Made by a program: the position numbers and the translations under genes. The notes beneath the pieces were generated by a model. The model had not been told where the DNA came from and did not search any database. It saw only the letters and a list, made by a program, of their open reading frames with translations. Positions 8,265 through 17,935 of a stretch of DNA of 62,878 nucleotides are shown piece after piece. The stretch comes from Rhodospirillaceae bacterium (lineage in GTDB: Bacteria; Pseudomonadota; Alphaproteobacteria; Rhodospirillales; JABHCV01), in assembly GCA_018671895.1 (NCBI GenBank), contig JABHGV010000073.1:1-62878 (forward strand). The letters run 5' to 3'. Numbering within the stretch: the first letter of the stretch is position 1; the number at the start of each line of letters is the position of its first letter.

Positions 8265-9232
8265 GGTGCGAGCCTTTGAAAAAGATCGCGCGCACCCTGT
8301 TCGGCTGCATCGATGGAAAGACTGTCCATCAGGGTGTCGGAGTTTATGTGGTCGAAGTTTTCCGGGAAAATTTCCTCGTACGGAATGCTGGTGGAAACCA
8401 CAGCGCAATGATCGCCCTCGCCACCCTTTCCACTCCATGGCGCATAGTGAACCTTGGGGCTGGGGCCGAACAGGCCGAGCGTCGGAATACCGGCGGCTGC
8501 CGCCAGATGCATCAGGCCGGAATCGTTGCCGACGTAGAACTGACACCGCCCGAGACACGCCGCAGCCTGCAACAAATCAAGACGACCAATCAGGTCGATG
8601 CGCTGATCGGTGGGAATGTCTTCAATCAAACCCATCACCGAGGGCCGTTCATCGTCGCGACCGAACAGCGCAATGCGACCGCCGGGCAGAATGCCATCCG
8701 CACCGGTGAGACGTTTCGTCAGTTCAGAAAAATGTTCAGCGCGCCATGTCTTCGCCCGCCAGTTCGCCGTCGGCCCGATGGCCAGCACCGGCGGGCCATC
8801 GGGAATCAGTTCGGCGGCCAGTGTTTTGGTGGCGTCCGACAGCCACAATTTCGGTGCGGGCGGATTGTCTGCCAATCCCAGAACCTCGGCCAACTGCCGG
8901 ATTCGGTGCACACCGGGCTTGCCGCGGCCCAGGCGATAATTCTTTCGCGTCATCAGCACATAGGACATGGGCGAGCGCCTGAGATCAACCACAGCACCCC
9001 AAAACGTGCCAATGGACAACGCCCACAGGCGCAGCCAGTGCAGGGAAAATGGCATTTTATCGAGCACGACAATGCGCTGGAGCCCCGGTATAGCATCGAA
9101 CAGGGAGGCGGCGGCCGGACCACAGGCCACCGTGATCTTCGCGCCCGGATGCTGTTTGATCAGGTGATCAAGCACACCCATGGACAAAATGGCATCGCCG
9201 ACTCGGGTCGAGGTAATGAACAAAATTCTCAT
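8261..9232 (-). CDS. GT9 glycosyltransferase (ADP-heptose:LPS heptosyltransferase family)
   Basis: This 323-residue GT-B enzyme has the family's N-terminal RILFITSTRVGDAILSMGVL and the C-terminal donor-binding stretch FYVGNDSGLMHLAAAAGIPT followed by LGLFGPSP, which is diagnostic for family GT9. Members add heptose to the lipid A-Kdo core at the inner membrane. It is the first gene of the five-gene glycan operon and overlaps the GT2 gene by four bases. Which core position it modifies is not visible. A related family that acts on O-antigen or other polysaccharide is possible. Confidence 0.9.
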   Translation of the reverse strand: MRILFITSTRVGDAILSMGVLDHLIKQHPGAKITVACGPAAASLFDAIPGLQRIVVLDKMPFSLHWLRLWALSIGTFWGAVVDLRRSPMSYVLMTRKNYRLGRGKPGVHRIRQLAEVLGLADNPPAPKLWLSDATKTLAAELIPDGPPVLAIGPTANWRAKTWRAEHFSELTKRLTGADGILPGGRIALFGRDDERPSVMGLIEDIPTDQRIDLIGRLDLLQAAACLGRCQFYVGNDSGLMHLAAAAGIPTLGLFGPSPKVHYAPWSGKGGEGDHCAVVSTSIPYEEIFPENFDHINSDTLMDSLSIDAAEQGARDLFQRLAP

Positions 9233-9429
9233 GGCCGTTGTTATACCGTCCGGGAGTCCCCAATTCTAGAGTGCGATCGTATCAGGTTAAATCATTTTAG
9301 ATTCAACCTGATACGTGAATCGCCCTCTAATTCATATAGTTAAGGGGCTTGTTTACGTTTTGGATCGCTTCGATCCAAAACGACAAGACCCACTGGCCTT
9401 GAGAGATTAGCAATGGATATAATCACCTG
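9233..9429. promoter_or_regulatory. divergent intergenic region with two long palindromes
   Basis: This region separates the glycan operon (minus) from the YgfZ gene (plus), so it must hold both promoters. CGTATCAGGTTAAAT (9278-9292) pairs with ATTCAACCTGATACG (9301-9315) with one mismatch, and GCGAT/ATCGC extend the outer stem. CGTTTTGGATCG (9356-9367) pairs exactly with CGATCCAAAACG (9371-9382) around CTT, with an extra CTTGT/ACAAG pairing outside it. Both could be regulator operators, dispersed palindromes or RNA hairpins. No clear sigma-70 boxes were recognised. Confidence 0.6.
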
Positions 9430-10341
9430 ATGAGCACACCACAATACACCCGCCTTGAAGGCCGCGGCCTGTTATCGATTTCCGGAGAAGACCGGATCGA
9501 CTTCCTGCAAGGCCTGATTTCCAACGACGTCACGAACGTTTCGCCGGACCAAAGCCTGTATGGAGCCATGCTGACGGCGCAGGGAAAGTTCCTGCACGAC
9601 TTCTTTATCTTTGCTGTGGCTGAAGACATTTTCCTCGATTGCGAGGCCGCGAGGCTGGATGACCTGAAGAAACGCCTGACCATGTACAAGCTGCGCGCCA
9701 AGGTCGAGATTTCTGATCGCAGCGATGACTTCAACGTCTATGGCGTCTTCGGCAAGGGCGTCACGGGCGCACTGGGCCTGAACGATCAACCGGGCGCAAC
9801 GGGACCGTTTGGAGGCGGCATCGCCTGTATGGACCCGCGACTGACAGACATCGGCGCGCGTGCCCTGTTGACGGATGCGTCGGCGCTGGATGACGCCGGA
9901 TGCGATGCAACGGTGATGGAGAGCTATGAACAACTGCGCTTAAAGCTGGGCCTTGCCGATGGCAGCCGCGACATGATTGTCGACAAGGCGATCTTGCTGG
10001 AAAACGGCTTCGAGGAACTGAACGGCGTCAGTTGGGACAAGGGCTGTTACACCGGACAGGAACTGACGGCGCGCACCCATTACCGGGGGCTGATTAAAAA
10101 ACGCCTGATGCCGGTTCACATCACCGGGCCAATGCCCACCCCGGGCACGGCGATTACGCTGGGCGATGCGGCGGCCGGGGAAATGCGATCCGGGTCCGGC
10201 GACGTCGGGGTGGCGCTGATCCGGCTGGAACAATTTCGCACCGCAATTGCAGACGGAAAGCCTTTGCAGGCGGGCGAAGCCTCGCTGATGCCCACGCAAC
10301 CCGACTGGGCCAGCTTCCCGGAACCGGCAAGCGAAGACTAG
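9430..10341 (+). CDS. ygfZ: YgfZ/GcvT-domain folate-binding protein (Fe-S cluster maturation)
   Basis: This 303-residue tetrahydrofolate-binding protein of the YgfZ (IBA57-like) family supports assembly or repair of some [4Fe-4S] enzymes in the cytoplasm. The family signature KGCYTGQE is at 204-211, with the functional Cys206. The N-terminal GcvT-like fold begins with RGLLSISGEDRIDFLQGLISND. Length is close to the usual 300-330. It is followed four bases later by a methyltransferase gene, so the two form an operon. The ATG at 9430 has a poor Shine-Dalgarno, but no better start agrees with the family. Confidence 0.92.
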   Translation: MSTPQYTRLEGRGLLSISGEDRIDFLQGLISNDVTNVSPDQSLYGAMLTAQGKFLHDFFIFAVAEDIFLDCEAARLDDLKKRLTMYKLRAKVEISDRSDDFNVYGVFGKGVTGALGLNDQPGATGPFGGGIACMDPRLTDIGARALLTDASALDDAGCDATVMESYEQLRLKLGLADGSRDMIVDKAILLENGFEELNGVSWDKGCYTGQELTARTHYRGLIKKRLMPVHITGPMPTPGTAITLGDAAAGEMRSGSGDVGVALIRLEQFRTAIADGKPLQAGEASLMPTQPDWASFPEPASED

Positions 10342-10345
10342 TTCA

Positions 10346-10981
10346 ATGCCGCCAGAGTTCCTGAACGACATATCGCACGCATTCAACAGACGCATCGGCA
10401 AGTACCACGACACGGCGCAAGGCGTTCTGTGGAAAAATGCCGACGGCCAGTTGCTGCGGTTCGAATTGCTGGCCGGTATTCTGGATGATGCGCCCACGCC
10501 TGGCACCGCGTCTGGTGCCGTCAGCGTCAACGATCTGGGCTGCGGCTATGGGGCGCTGCTGGATTTCCTCGGCACGCTTCCCGGCATGCCCGATTTCGAT
10601 TATGCCGGATATGACATTGCCGAAAACATGATCGCCACGGCCCGGGCCCGCGACACCAAAGGGTTGGGTAAATTCTCCGTTGCTCAGGTCCCGAACAGGA
10701 TCGCCGATTATTCTTTCGTATCAGGCACTTACAATTTGAAGATTGGCGTCGAAGACGATCTGTGGCGGGATTTCGTGCGTAACAGCCTCGCCGAGTTGTG
10801 GTCCAGAACCGACGTCGCCATGGCGTTCAACATGCTCGATGCCCGCGCGCCAAAACACCTGGACGGCCTGTATTACGGCGATGCTGACGACCTCATGGAC
10901 TTCGCGCGCAGCCTCAGCCCCAACGTCACGTTGATTGATGACTATCCGCTGGACGAATGGACCATCTATCTCCGACGCTAA
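10346..10981 (+). CDS. class I SAM-dependent methyltransferase
   Basis: This 211-residue protein has the SAM-binding motif I VNDLGCGYGALLDFL (about 60-74) and the acidic strand-2 end FDYAGYDIAENMI. Later strands agree with a small Rossmann methyltransferase. No target-specific domain is present, so the substrate (small molecule or protein) is unknown. It follows the ygfZ stop by four bases and is probably cotranslated. Downstream lie two copies of the dispersed hairpin module in opposite orientation. Confidence 0.8.
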   Translation: MPPEFLNDISHAFNRRIGKYHDTAQGVLWKNADGQLLRFELLAGILDDAPTPGTASGAVSVNDLGCGYGALLDFLGTLPGMPDFDYAGYDIAENMIATARARDTKGLGKFSVAQVPNRIADYSFVSGTYNLKIGVEDDLWRDFVRNSLAELWSRTDVAMAFNMLDARAPKHLDGLYYGDADDLMDFARSLSPNVTLIDDYPLDEWTIYLRR

Positions 10982-11020
10982 AGCGCCGGAAGAATATGGT
11001 CCATTCCTATTGCCCCTCAG

Positions 11021-11085
11021 TCGCCGGGCGGGGCTACTCGCCCCTTGGCTTTTGGGGATTCTGGAAGTCAAAACAAGTTTGGCAA
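11021..11085 (+). repeat. dispersed 3'-end hairpin module, copy 1
   Basis: The copy is 40 bases after the methyltransferase stop and in its sense direction: GGCGGGGCTACTCGCCCC hairpin, then GGGATTCTGGAAGTC and AAAACAAGTTTGGCAAC. The extension after GTC is nearly identical to that of the copy at 32006-32080, which defines a longer subtype. Confidence 0.75.
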
Positions 11086-11120
11086 CAGGAGCCATCTCCG
11101 GTTCTTGTCGGAATTTGAAC

Positions 11121-11180
11121 ATGGCTTCCAGAATCCTCGCCGCGCAGCGCGCTATATATGCGCCGCCCGAAGGGTGCGCT
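11121..11180 (-). repeat. dispersed 3'-end hairpin module, copy 2 (after ppdK)
   Basis: On the minus strand it begins directly at the ppdK stop codon. There are two GC-rich hairpins in tandem: one contains CCCTTCGGG, and the second is GCGCGCTGCGCGGC. These are followed by GAGGATTCTGGAAGCC. TATATA separates the hairpins. Orientation is sense to ppdK. Together with copy 1 it forms an inverted pair between convergent genes. Confidence 0.8.
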
Positions 11181-13834
11181 TACGCAAGAGCCGCCTGCGC
11201 CGCCGCCAGGCGCGCGATGGGCACCCGATAGGGCGAACACGAGACATAATCGAGGCCGCTGTCGTGGAAGAATTTGACCGACGCCGGATCGCCGCCGTGT
11301 TCACCGCAGATACCAAGCTTGATATCGGGACGAGACGTGCGCCCGCGTTCAATGGCGATGCGCACCAGTTCGCCGACGCCTTCGGTATCAATGCTGACGA
11401 ACGGGTCTTTTTCAAGCACCCCTTGTTCGCGGTAAATCTGGATAAACGCCCCGGCATCGTCGCGCGACAGACCCAGAGCCGTTTGCGTCAAATCGTTGGT
11501 GCCGAAGCTGAAAAACTCTGCGTGTTTGGCAATATCGGCGGCGCGCAGTGCGGCGCGTGGCAATTCGATCATCGTGCCGACGCTGTAATCCAGTGTGACG
11601 TCGTGTTCTTTTTCAACCTGCTTGGCGGTCCTGTCGATGACGTTTTTCAGCACCGTGAATTCCGCCTCAAGCGCCACCAGCGGCACCATGACCTCAGGCA
11701 TCACCGTGCGCCCGGCCTTAACCGCGTCCGCCGTCGCTTCGAATATGGCGCGGGCCTGCATCTCGTAAATATCGGGGTACGTCAGCCCCAGCCGACAGCC
11801 GCGATGCCCCAGCATCGGGTTGAATTCGTGTAACTGGGCTGCGCGCGCCTTGACCACGTCGACCGTGACCCCGGCGGCTTTTGCCACATCGGCCATGTCG
11901 GATTCTGATGACGGCAGGAATTCGTGCAGCGGCGGATCGAGCAGCCGAATGGTCACCGGCAAGCCGTCCATAATTTCAAACAGATCGGTGAAATCTTTGC
12001 GCTGATAGGGCAACAGCGCGTCGAGCGCCTTGGCGCGGGATTCGGGGGTGTCGGCAATAATCATCTGGCGCACATGAATGATGCGTTCAGAATCAAAGAA
12101 CATATGTTCGGTGCGACACAGCCCGATGCCCTCGGCCCCGAATTCCCGCGCCGTCGCGGCGTCGGTCGGGGTTTCGGCATTGGCGCGAACGCCGATGGTG
12201 CGGGTGTCATCGACCCATCCCATCAGGGTATCAAAATCATCGGACAGGTCAGGCTGAATGGTCGCCACTGCGCCCTTCATGACCTCGCCGCTGGTGCCGT
12301 CGATGGTGATCAGGTCGCCTTCGCCCAAGACCTCGCCCATCACCGTCATTGTCTTATCTGTGTAATCCACCTTCAGGGTGCCCGCGCCCGATACGCACGG
12401 CGTTCCCATGCCGCGCGCGACGACGGCGGCGTGGCTGGTCATACCGCCCCGCGTCGTCAAAATGCCCTTCGCCACATGCATGCCGCCGATGTCTTCCGGC
12501 GATGTTTCGATGCGCACCAGAATGACTTTCTCGCCGCGCCCGGTCCATTCCTCGGCATCGTCGGAATTGAACACCATACGGCCGGATGCAGCGCCGGGCG
12601 ATGCCGGCAGTCCCTTGCCCAAAAGTTCGCGTTCGGCGGCTGGGTCCAGCGTCGGGTGCAGAATTTGGTCCAGTTGTCCGGGGTCGATGCGCATGATCGC
12701 CTCGCTGATATCGATCAGGTCTTCGGCGACCATATCGACGGCGATCTTGATGGCGGCCTTGGTGGTGCGCTTGCCGGTGCGGGTTTGCAGCATCCACAGA
12801 CGCCCCTGCTGGACCGTGAATTCCATGTCCTGCATGTCTTTGTAATGTTTTTCCAGCCGTGCGCGCACAGCCAGCAGCTCGGCGAAAGCGTCGGGCATTG
12901 TTTCTTCCATGGACGGCAGTTTCGATCCGCCCATTTCACGTTCGCGGATGGTCAGGGATTGTGGCGTGCGGATCCCGGCGACCACATCCTCGCCCTGGGC
13001 GTTGATCAGGTATTCGCCATAATACGCATTCTCGCCGCTGGCCGGGTCGCGGGTGAAGGCGACGCCGGTGGCGCAATCGTCGCCCATGTTGCCGAACACC
13101 ATGGCCTGAACGTTGACCGCCGTGCCCCAGTCTTCGGGGATGTCGTGCAGTTTACGATAGGTGCGCGCGCGTCGGTTCATCCACGATTTGAAGACCGCGT
13201 CGATGGCCCCCCACAACTGTTCTTCCGGGTCCTGTGGGAAGGGCCGCCCAAGTTCGCCTTCGACCATTTCCATGTAGTCTTCAATAACGTCGCGCCAGTT
13301 TTCAGCCGTTAACTCGGTGTCCAGCTCGACCCCCAGCTTGTCCTTGGCATCGGCCAGAATGTCTTCGAAATTATGATGTTCGACACCCAGCACGACATCG
13401 CCATACATCTGGATGAAGCGGCGATAGCTGTCATACGCAAAGCGTTCATCGCCGGACGCGCTGGCCAGACCGGCAACGGTGTCATCGTTGAGACCCAAGT
13501 TCAGAACCGTGTCCATCATGCCGGGCATGGATGCGCGCGAACCGGAACGCACCGACACCAGCAGTACGTTGTCAGGATCACCAAAATTCAGCCCGAGGTT
13601 TTTCTCGACTGCCTTCAGGGCGGCGGCAACATCGTCGCGGAAACCATCGGGATAGGTATCATCGTGGCTGGTGAAATAATTGCAGGCGTCGGTGGTTAGC
13701 GTGAAGCCGGGTGGCACCGGCAGGCCCAGCGCGCTCATTTCGGCAAGGTTCGCGCCCTTGCCGCCAAGCAGGTCCTTCATGGCGGCGTTACCGTCTGCCT
13801 TGCCTTCACCGAATGCGTAAACCCATTGGGTCAT
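11180..13834 (-). CDS. ppdK: pyruvate, phosphate dikinase
   Basis: PPDK interconverts pyruvate, ATP and phosphate with PEP, AMP and PPi in the cytoplasm. All three domains are present in the 884 residues: the N-terminal ATP-grasp domain (LLGGKGANLAEM near 23-34, SVRSGSRASMPGMMDT), the swivelling domain with the catalytic His468 in TRGGMTSHAAVVARG, and the C-terminal PEP/pyruvate TIM barrel with GTNDLTQTALG and GICGEHGGDP. The length matches bacterial PPDKs. It starts six bases after glyS, so it is the last gene of a glyQ-glyS-ppdK operon, a linkage known in several alphaproteobacteria. The stop codon abuts the repeat module. Confidence 0.97.
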   Translation of the reverse strand: MTQWVYAFGEGKADGNAAMKDLLGGKGANLAEMSALGLPVPPGFTLTTDACNYFTSHDDTYPDGFRDDVAAALKAVEKNLGLNFGDPDNVLLVSVRSGSRASMPGMMDTVLNLGLNDDTVAGLASASGDERFAYDSYRRFIQMYGDVVLGVEHHNFEDILADAKDKLGVELDTELTAENWRDVIEDYMEMVEGELGRPFPQDPEEQLWGAIDAVFKSWMNRRARTYRKLHDIPEDWGTAVNVQAMVFGNMGDDCATGVAFTRDPASGENAYYGEYLINAQGEDVVAGIRTPQSLTIREREMGGSKLPSMEETMPDAFAELLAVRARLEKHYKDMQDMEFTVQQGRLWMLQTRTGKRTTKAAIKIAVDMVAEDLIDISEAIMRIDPGQLDQILHPTLDPAAERELLGKGLPASPGAASGRMVFNSDDAEEWTGRGEKVILVRIETSPEDIGGMHVAKGILTTRGGMTSHAAVVARGMGTPCVSGAGTLKVDYTDKTMTVMGEVLGEGDLITIDGTSGEVMKGAVATIQPDLSDDFDTLMGWVDDTRTIGVRANAETPTDAATAREFGAEGIGLCRTEHMFFDSERIIHVRQMIIADTPESRAKALDALLPYQRKDFTDLFEIMDGLPVTIRLLDPPLHEFLPSSESDMADVAKAAGVTVDVVKARAAQLHEFNPMLGHRGCRLGLTYPDIYEMQARAIFEATADAVKAGRTVMPEVMVPLVALEAEFTVLKNVIDRTAKQVEKEHDVTLDYSVGTMIELPRAALRAADIAKHAEFFSFGTNDLTQTALGLSRDDAGAFIQIYREQGVLEKDPFVSIDTEGVGELVRIAIERGRTSRPDIKLGICGEHGGDPASVKFFHDSGLDYVSCSPYRVPIARLAAAQAALA

Positions 13835-13840
13835 CGGGCT

Positions 13841-15931
13841 CTATCCTTCAATCTTCGAGAAGTCGGCGACCGATCCCATCACGGTACGAATACCGGACAG
13901 CAGCTTCAACCTGTTCTCGCGTAACCCCCCATCTTCGCAATTGACCGTCACCTCGTCAAAGAAGGCGTCGACCGGGCCGCGCAGTGCCGCCAACGCCGTC
14001 ATCGCGGCGGAGAAATCTTCGTCTTTCAGAGCCGCGGCACAGGCAGAACCCGCATCATTCAGGGCTGCATGCAATGCATGTTCTTCGGCCTGTTCACCTT
14101 CGCTGGCGTCACCGTCATAAGATCGTGCGTCTTTCTTTTCTTCGATCTTTAAAATATTGGCAGCCCGCTTGTGCGCGGCAAGCAGATTTGCGCCATCGTC
14201 AGACTGAACGAAATCGCCCAGTGCCTCGAGGCGCATCAGGGCGCGCACCAAGTCGTCCTCGCCCAGCGCGAACACAGCGTCGATCAGGTCGTGACGGACG
14301 CCCTTCTCTTTCAGGTGCACCTTCAGACGGTCGGCGAAAAAGCCGAGCAGGTCGGCTGACGCATCCCCTGCCCCGGCTTTGTCGAATACATCGAGCAGCG
14401 ACAAACGCAGATTGTTTTCGGTGATCAATCTAATCACGCCGAGTGCCGCACGACGGAGCGCAAACGGGTCTTTCGAGCCGGTCGGCTTTTCATCAATCGC
14501 CCAGAACCCGGCCAAAGTATCAATTTTGTCGGCCAATGCGACGGCAACGCTGACGGGAAGCTCGGGACAACTGTCGTTGGGGCCAGCCGGTGCGTAATGC
14601 TCGGCAATGGCGTCCGCCACCGCATCCGTCTCGCCATCAGCGCGGGCGTAATAGCCGCCCATCAGGCCTTGCAGGGCGGCAAACTCGCCGACCATGCCCG
14701 ACACCAGATCGGCTTTGCATAATTTGGCGGCGCGTTTGGCCTCGGCTTCATCACAGCCGTCGATGGATTTAGCCAGAATCGCGGCCAGGCTTTCCATGCG
14801 CTGGGTTTTCTCAGAAACCGTGCCAAGCTTGGCATGGAAGACGATGTCTTTTAAATCACCCAAGCGGTCTTGCAGTTTGATCTTGCTATCTACATCCCAG
14901 AAGAACCGAGCGTCGGATAGCCGCGCGCGCAGGACGCGTTCATTGCCGGCGATGATAGCGGCCCCGTCGTCGGACGTTTCCATGTGGGTGACCATGATGA
15001 AATGCGGGGCCAGATTGCCATCCTTGTCCAGCACCGAGAAATATTTCTGATGGCCGCGCATGGCGGCGATCAGGACTTCCGGCGGCACGTCCATGAATTC
15101 AGCGTCGATGGAACCCATCAGCACCACCGGCCATTCGACCAGTCCGGCGACTTCATCAAGCAAGCCGATGTCGGGGCGCACGGTGAGTTTTTTGGCGGCG
15201 GCCATGTCGTCTGCGTTGCGCTGGATCAGGGTCTTGCGCTCGCCTGCATCCAGCATCACATGGGCTTTTTCAAGCTTCGCCCGGTAATCGTCGAAGTCTT
15301 TAACGGTGAAAGATTGGGGTGAAAGGAAACGGTGGCCGGATGTTTGATCGCCAATTGGAACGGAGCCAAGAGGAACTGTTTTTTTATCATGCAATAAATC
15401 GAGAGAACCAAACCCGTTGTCAGCAAAATAACCGCTGAAAGATTCACCGTTAAAAACAAAAAGAATGGAATGTAGTGGACGCACCCACCTCTTAAGCGAA
15501 CTTCCCCAACGCATGGATTTTGGCCATGGCACTTCTCTAATTACATGGTCCATCAGTGCAAGAAGAATGTCACGTGCTGGAATTCCCTTCTTCTCAACGA
15601 CGAAGAAGTAGGTCGGCTTGCCCTTGACCTCGCGGACTTCACACGCATCAACCGAGTCCAGCCCGTTGGATTTCAGGAACCTATTAATCGCCTGTTCCGG
15701 TGCGCCCACCGCCGGGCCTTTTTTCTCATCGGATACATCGGGCTGAACATCGGGCAGTCCATCGACAACCAACGTCAGGCGGCGCGGCGTCGCGTAAGAA
15801 TGCGCCGCATCGAATTCCAGCCCGGCTTTTTTCAAGCCGTCAGAAACGAGGCGCATCAAATCATCCGCCGCGCGCTTTTGCATGCGCGCCGGGATTTCCT
15901 CGGATAACAATTCGAGCAGCAATTCAGGCAT
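13841..15931 (-). CDS. glyS: glycyl-tRNA synthetase beta subunit
   Basis: This is the beta chain (696 residues) of the alpha2-beta2 glycyl-tRNA synthetase, which carries tRNA recognition. It begins [18 protein letters not shown], the standard family start, and contains WPKSMRWG and [12 protein letters not shown]. The ATG at 15931 overlaps the glyQ stop by one base (TGATG), so the two subunits are translationally coupled. The stretch coding residues about 110-210 (15300-15600) is distinctly AT-richer than its neighbours although the protein remains conserved. A local gene-conversion tract is possible. Confidence 0.96.
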   Translation of the reverse strand: MPELLLELLSEEIPARMQKRAADDLMRLVSDGLKKAGLEFDAAHSYATPRRLTLVVDGLPDVQPDVSDEKKGPAVGAPEQAINRFLKSNGLDSVDACEVREVKGKPTYFFVVEKKGIPARDILLALMDHVIREVPWPKSMRWGSSLKRWVRPLHSILFVFNGESFSGYFADNGFGSLDLLHDKKTVPLGSVPIGDQTSGHRFLSPQSFTVKDFDDYRAKLEKAHVMLDAGERKTLIQRNADDMAAAKKLTVRPDIGLLDEVAGLVEWPVVLMGSIDAEFMDVPPEVLIAAMRGHQKYFSVLDKDGNLAPHFIMVTHMETSDDGAAIIAGNERVLRARLSDARFFWDVDSKIKLQDRLGDLKDIVFHAKLGTVSEKTQRMESLAAILAKSIDGCDEAEAKRAAKLCKADLVSGMVGEFAALQGLMGGYYARADGETDAVADAIAEHYAPAGPNDSCPELPVSVAVALADKIDTLAGFWAIDEKPTGSKDPFALRRAALGVIRLITENNLRLSLLDVFDKAGAGDASADLLGFFADRLKVHLKEKGVRHDLIDAVFALGEDDLVRALMRLEALGDFVQSDDGANLLAAHKRAANILKIEEKKDARSYDGDASEGEQAEEHALHAALNDAGSACAAALKDEDFSAAMTALAALRGPVDAFFDEVTVNCEDGGLRENRLKLLSGIRTVMGSVADFSKIEG

Positions 15932-16791
15932 CAGCTGGCCCCACCGACGTAAGCTTTGGCGCAGCCCTTGGCCATGGCGCGGACGCGCCCGATATAGGCG
16001 GCACGCTCTGTAACGGATATGACGCCCCGCGCATCGAGCAGGTTGAACAGGTGGGACGCCTTGATGCATTGCTCGTAGGCCGGAAGCGCCAGCGGTTCTG
16101 CCAATTCCAGAAGCGTATTACATTGGCTCTCGGCGTCGGTGAACTGCTGGAACAGGATATCGGTATCGGCGTGCTCGAAATTGAACGCCGACTGTTCTTT
16201 CTCGTTGCGCAAATAAATATCGCCGTAAGTCATCTCGCCGTTCCAGTCGAGATCAAAGACATTTTCGACCCCTTGAATGTACATGGCCAGACGTTCCAGC
16301 CCGTAGGTCAGTTCGACCGCGACCAGGTCACACTCGACGCCGCCGACTTGTTGGAAGTATGTGAACTGGCTGACCTCCATACCGTCGCCCCAGACTTCCC
16401 AGCCGAGACCCCAGGCGCCCAGCGTCGGGCTTTCCCAATCGTCTTCGACGAAGCGGATGTCGTGTTTGGCGGCATCGATGCCGATGGCGGCAAGGCTTTG
16501 TAAGTACAGTTCTTGAGAGTCGTCGGGCGACGGCTTGATGATGGCCTGGAACTGGTAATAGTGCTGCAAGCGGTTGGGGTTCTCGCCATACCGCCCATCG
16601 GACGGGCGGCGGCACGGCTGCACATAGGCGGCCTTCCACGGATCAGGCCCAAGCGCGCGCAGCGTCGTGGCGGGATGGAATGTGCCGGCCCCCATTTCCA
16701 TGTCATAGGGCTGTAGCAACACGCAACCATGAGAGGCCCAGAAACCTTGCAGGGCCAGAATCATGTCCTGGAAGTTGGGTTTTTTCGTCAT
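15931..16791 (-). CDS. glyQ: glycyl-tRNA synthetase alpha subunit
   Basis: This is the catalytic alpha chain, which activates glycine with ATP. The class II aminoacylation core is recognised by [37 protein letters not shown] and [20 protein letters not shown], all hallmark GlyQ segments. I start at the ATG of MTKKPNFQD (about 286 residues). An upstream ATG fifteen codons earlier adds a non-homologous tail. The gene heads the glyQ-glyS-ppdK operon. Confidence 0.95.
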   Translation of the reverse strand: MTKKPNFQDMILALQGFWASHGCVLLQPYDMEMGAGTFHPATTLRALGPDPWKAAYVQPCRRPSDGRYGENPNRLQHYYQFQAIIKPSPDDSQELYLQSLAAIGIDAAKHDIRFVEDDWESPTLGAWGLGWEVWGDGMEVSQFTYFQQVGGVECDLVAVELTYGLERLAMYIQGVENVFDLDWNGEMTYGDIYLRNEKEQSAFNFEHADTDILFQQFTDAESQCNTLLELAEPLALPAYEQCIKASHLFNLLDARGVISVTERAAYIGRVRAMAKGCAKAYVGGAS

Positions 16792-16901
16792 CGTGTTCAG
16801 GGCTATGGAGTCATGGTCTGGAATGTTGCGGTGCAACGAAACTAAAGCCCGCCCGAAACCGGGTCAAGGCATGTGATTGAGGCGAATTTTTCAGCGATTT
16901 A

Positions 16902-17174
16902 TCAGCCCGGATAAGGGCAGTCGTCGCGACCGCAGGCCCGGGTCGCATCGGATGCGATATAGGTGTCGCAAACGTCGCACTTGACCATTTCCTGGGCTCC
17001 GGCCTTGGCCTGTTCCCCCGCCGCTTTCGGTTTCGCGGCCCCGCCATTGCGACGCAGTTCTTCGCGTTTCGCCGCCTTCAGTTCCTGGGAATTGCGATAC
17101 CACTTGAACCCCTGCCAGACGACAAAGATGGCGACGGCGGTGAACAGCAGTTTTTGTATGGAGAATCCGAACAT
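16902..17174 (-). CDS. small membrane protein with C-terminal zinc-ribbon-like Cys cluster
   Basis: This 90-residue protein has one membrane helix at residues 7-25 (IQKLLFTAVAIFVVWQGFKW), a highly basic/Ala-rich middle, and a C-terminal MVKCDVCDTYI followed by ACGRDDCPYPG. The four Cys (CxxC and CxxxxC) could bind one zinc and would lie in the cytoplasm. It starts eight bases after the methyltransferase stop, so it is the third gene of the DUF2007-trmN6 operon. No experimental role is known to me. Confidence 0.75.
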   Translation of the reverse strand: MFGFSIQKLLFTAVAIFVVWQGFKWYRNSQELKAAKREELRRNGGAAKPKAAGEQAKAGAQEMVKCDVCDTYIASDATRACGRDDCPYPG

Positions 17175-17182
17175 CAGCTTTT

Positions 17183-17935
17183 TTAAAGTGCAGTCTGCAA
17201 CAAGTCCAGCGCTGCACCGTCGAGGACCTTCTTAGTCGCCGCCGTATAGCCGCCGTTTTCATGCAACACCAGACCGGGGTGCATGGTCAGCGGGGTGGCC
17301 GTGCCTTTCTTGCCGTGGACGATGACGCGCTTCGCAGCCTCGCCGGTGCGGGGCCACAGCGGGCAGACGACAATGCCGCCGAGACGGTCATATATATATG
17401 AGAGAATTTCATCAAGCCGGTCGGCGCGGTGGATCATCGTCACGGTGCCATTGTCCCGGACCAGCCGGATACAGGCATCCAGCCAGTCGCTCAGTCTTGC
17501 AGCACCCTCGACATTGGCCATCGCCTTGGCGGCATCCGGCGACGGGTGGCCGTGGTCGGCGGGTTGATACGGCGGATTAGCGATGACATGGTCGAAGCCG
17601 CCATTGTTGATAACGGGGGGTGGATTGAGCAGATCGCCCGCCATGAAGATCGCGTGATCGCCCAAATCATTCAGCTGAGCGCTTTCGTTGGCCAGCTTGG
17701 CAAGATCGACCTGAAGTTCCAGCCCGAGGATATATGTGTCGGGGACTCGTGTCGCCAGACAGAGACTGGCCGCGCCTGAGCCTGACCCCAGTTCAAGAAT
17801 TTTATCGCCCGCCTTTGCCGGAACGCTGGCCGCCAGCAGGACCGGATCGATGGCGGCGCGATAGCCGTCGGTGGGCTGCAACAGGCGGACAGCCCCGCCC
17901 AAGAGCGTGTCTTCTGTCGTGTTGCCCGTACTCAT
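17183..17935 (-). CDS. TrmN6-like adenine-N6 methyltransferase
   Basis: This 250-residue SAM-dependent methyltransferase has motif I ILELGSGSGAASLCLA and the catalytic motif NPPY in HVIANPPYQPADHG, which marks enzymes that methylate exocyclic amino groups. The overall arrangement resembles TrmN6/YfiC, which modifies A37 of tRNA-Val. The substrate is inferred from family similarity, and protein glutamine methylation is the main alternative for NPPY enzymes. Its ATG overlaps the stop of the DUF2007 gene by four bases. Confidence 0.85.
   Translation of the reverse strand: MSTGNTTEDTLLGGAVRLLQPTDGYRAAIDPVLLAASVPAKAGDKILELGSGSGAASLCLATRVPDTYILGLELQVDLAKLANESAQLNDLGDHAIFMAGDLLNPPPVINNGGFDHVIANPPYQPADHGHPSPDAAKAMANVEGAARLSDWLDACIRLVRDNGTVTMIHRADRLDEILSYIYDRLGGIVVCPLWPRTGEAAKRVIVHGKKGTATPLTMHPGLVLHENGGYTAATKKVLDGAALDLLQTAL

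Noticed and set aside
11924-13312. Long plus-strand ORF (462 codons) opposite ppdK
   Set aside because: Shadow of ppdK caused by GC-rich third positions; no family features.
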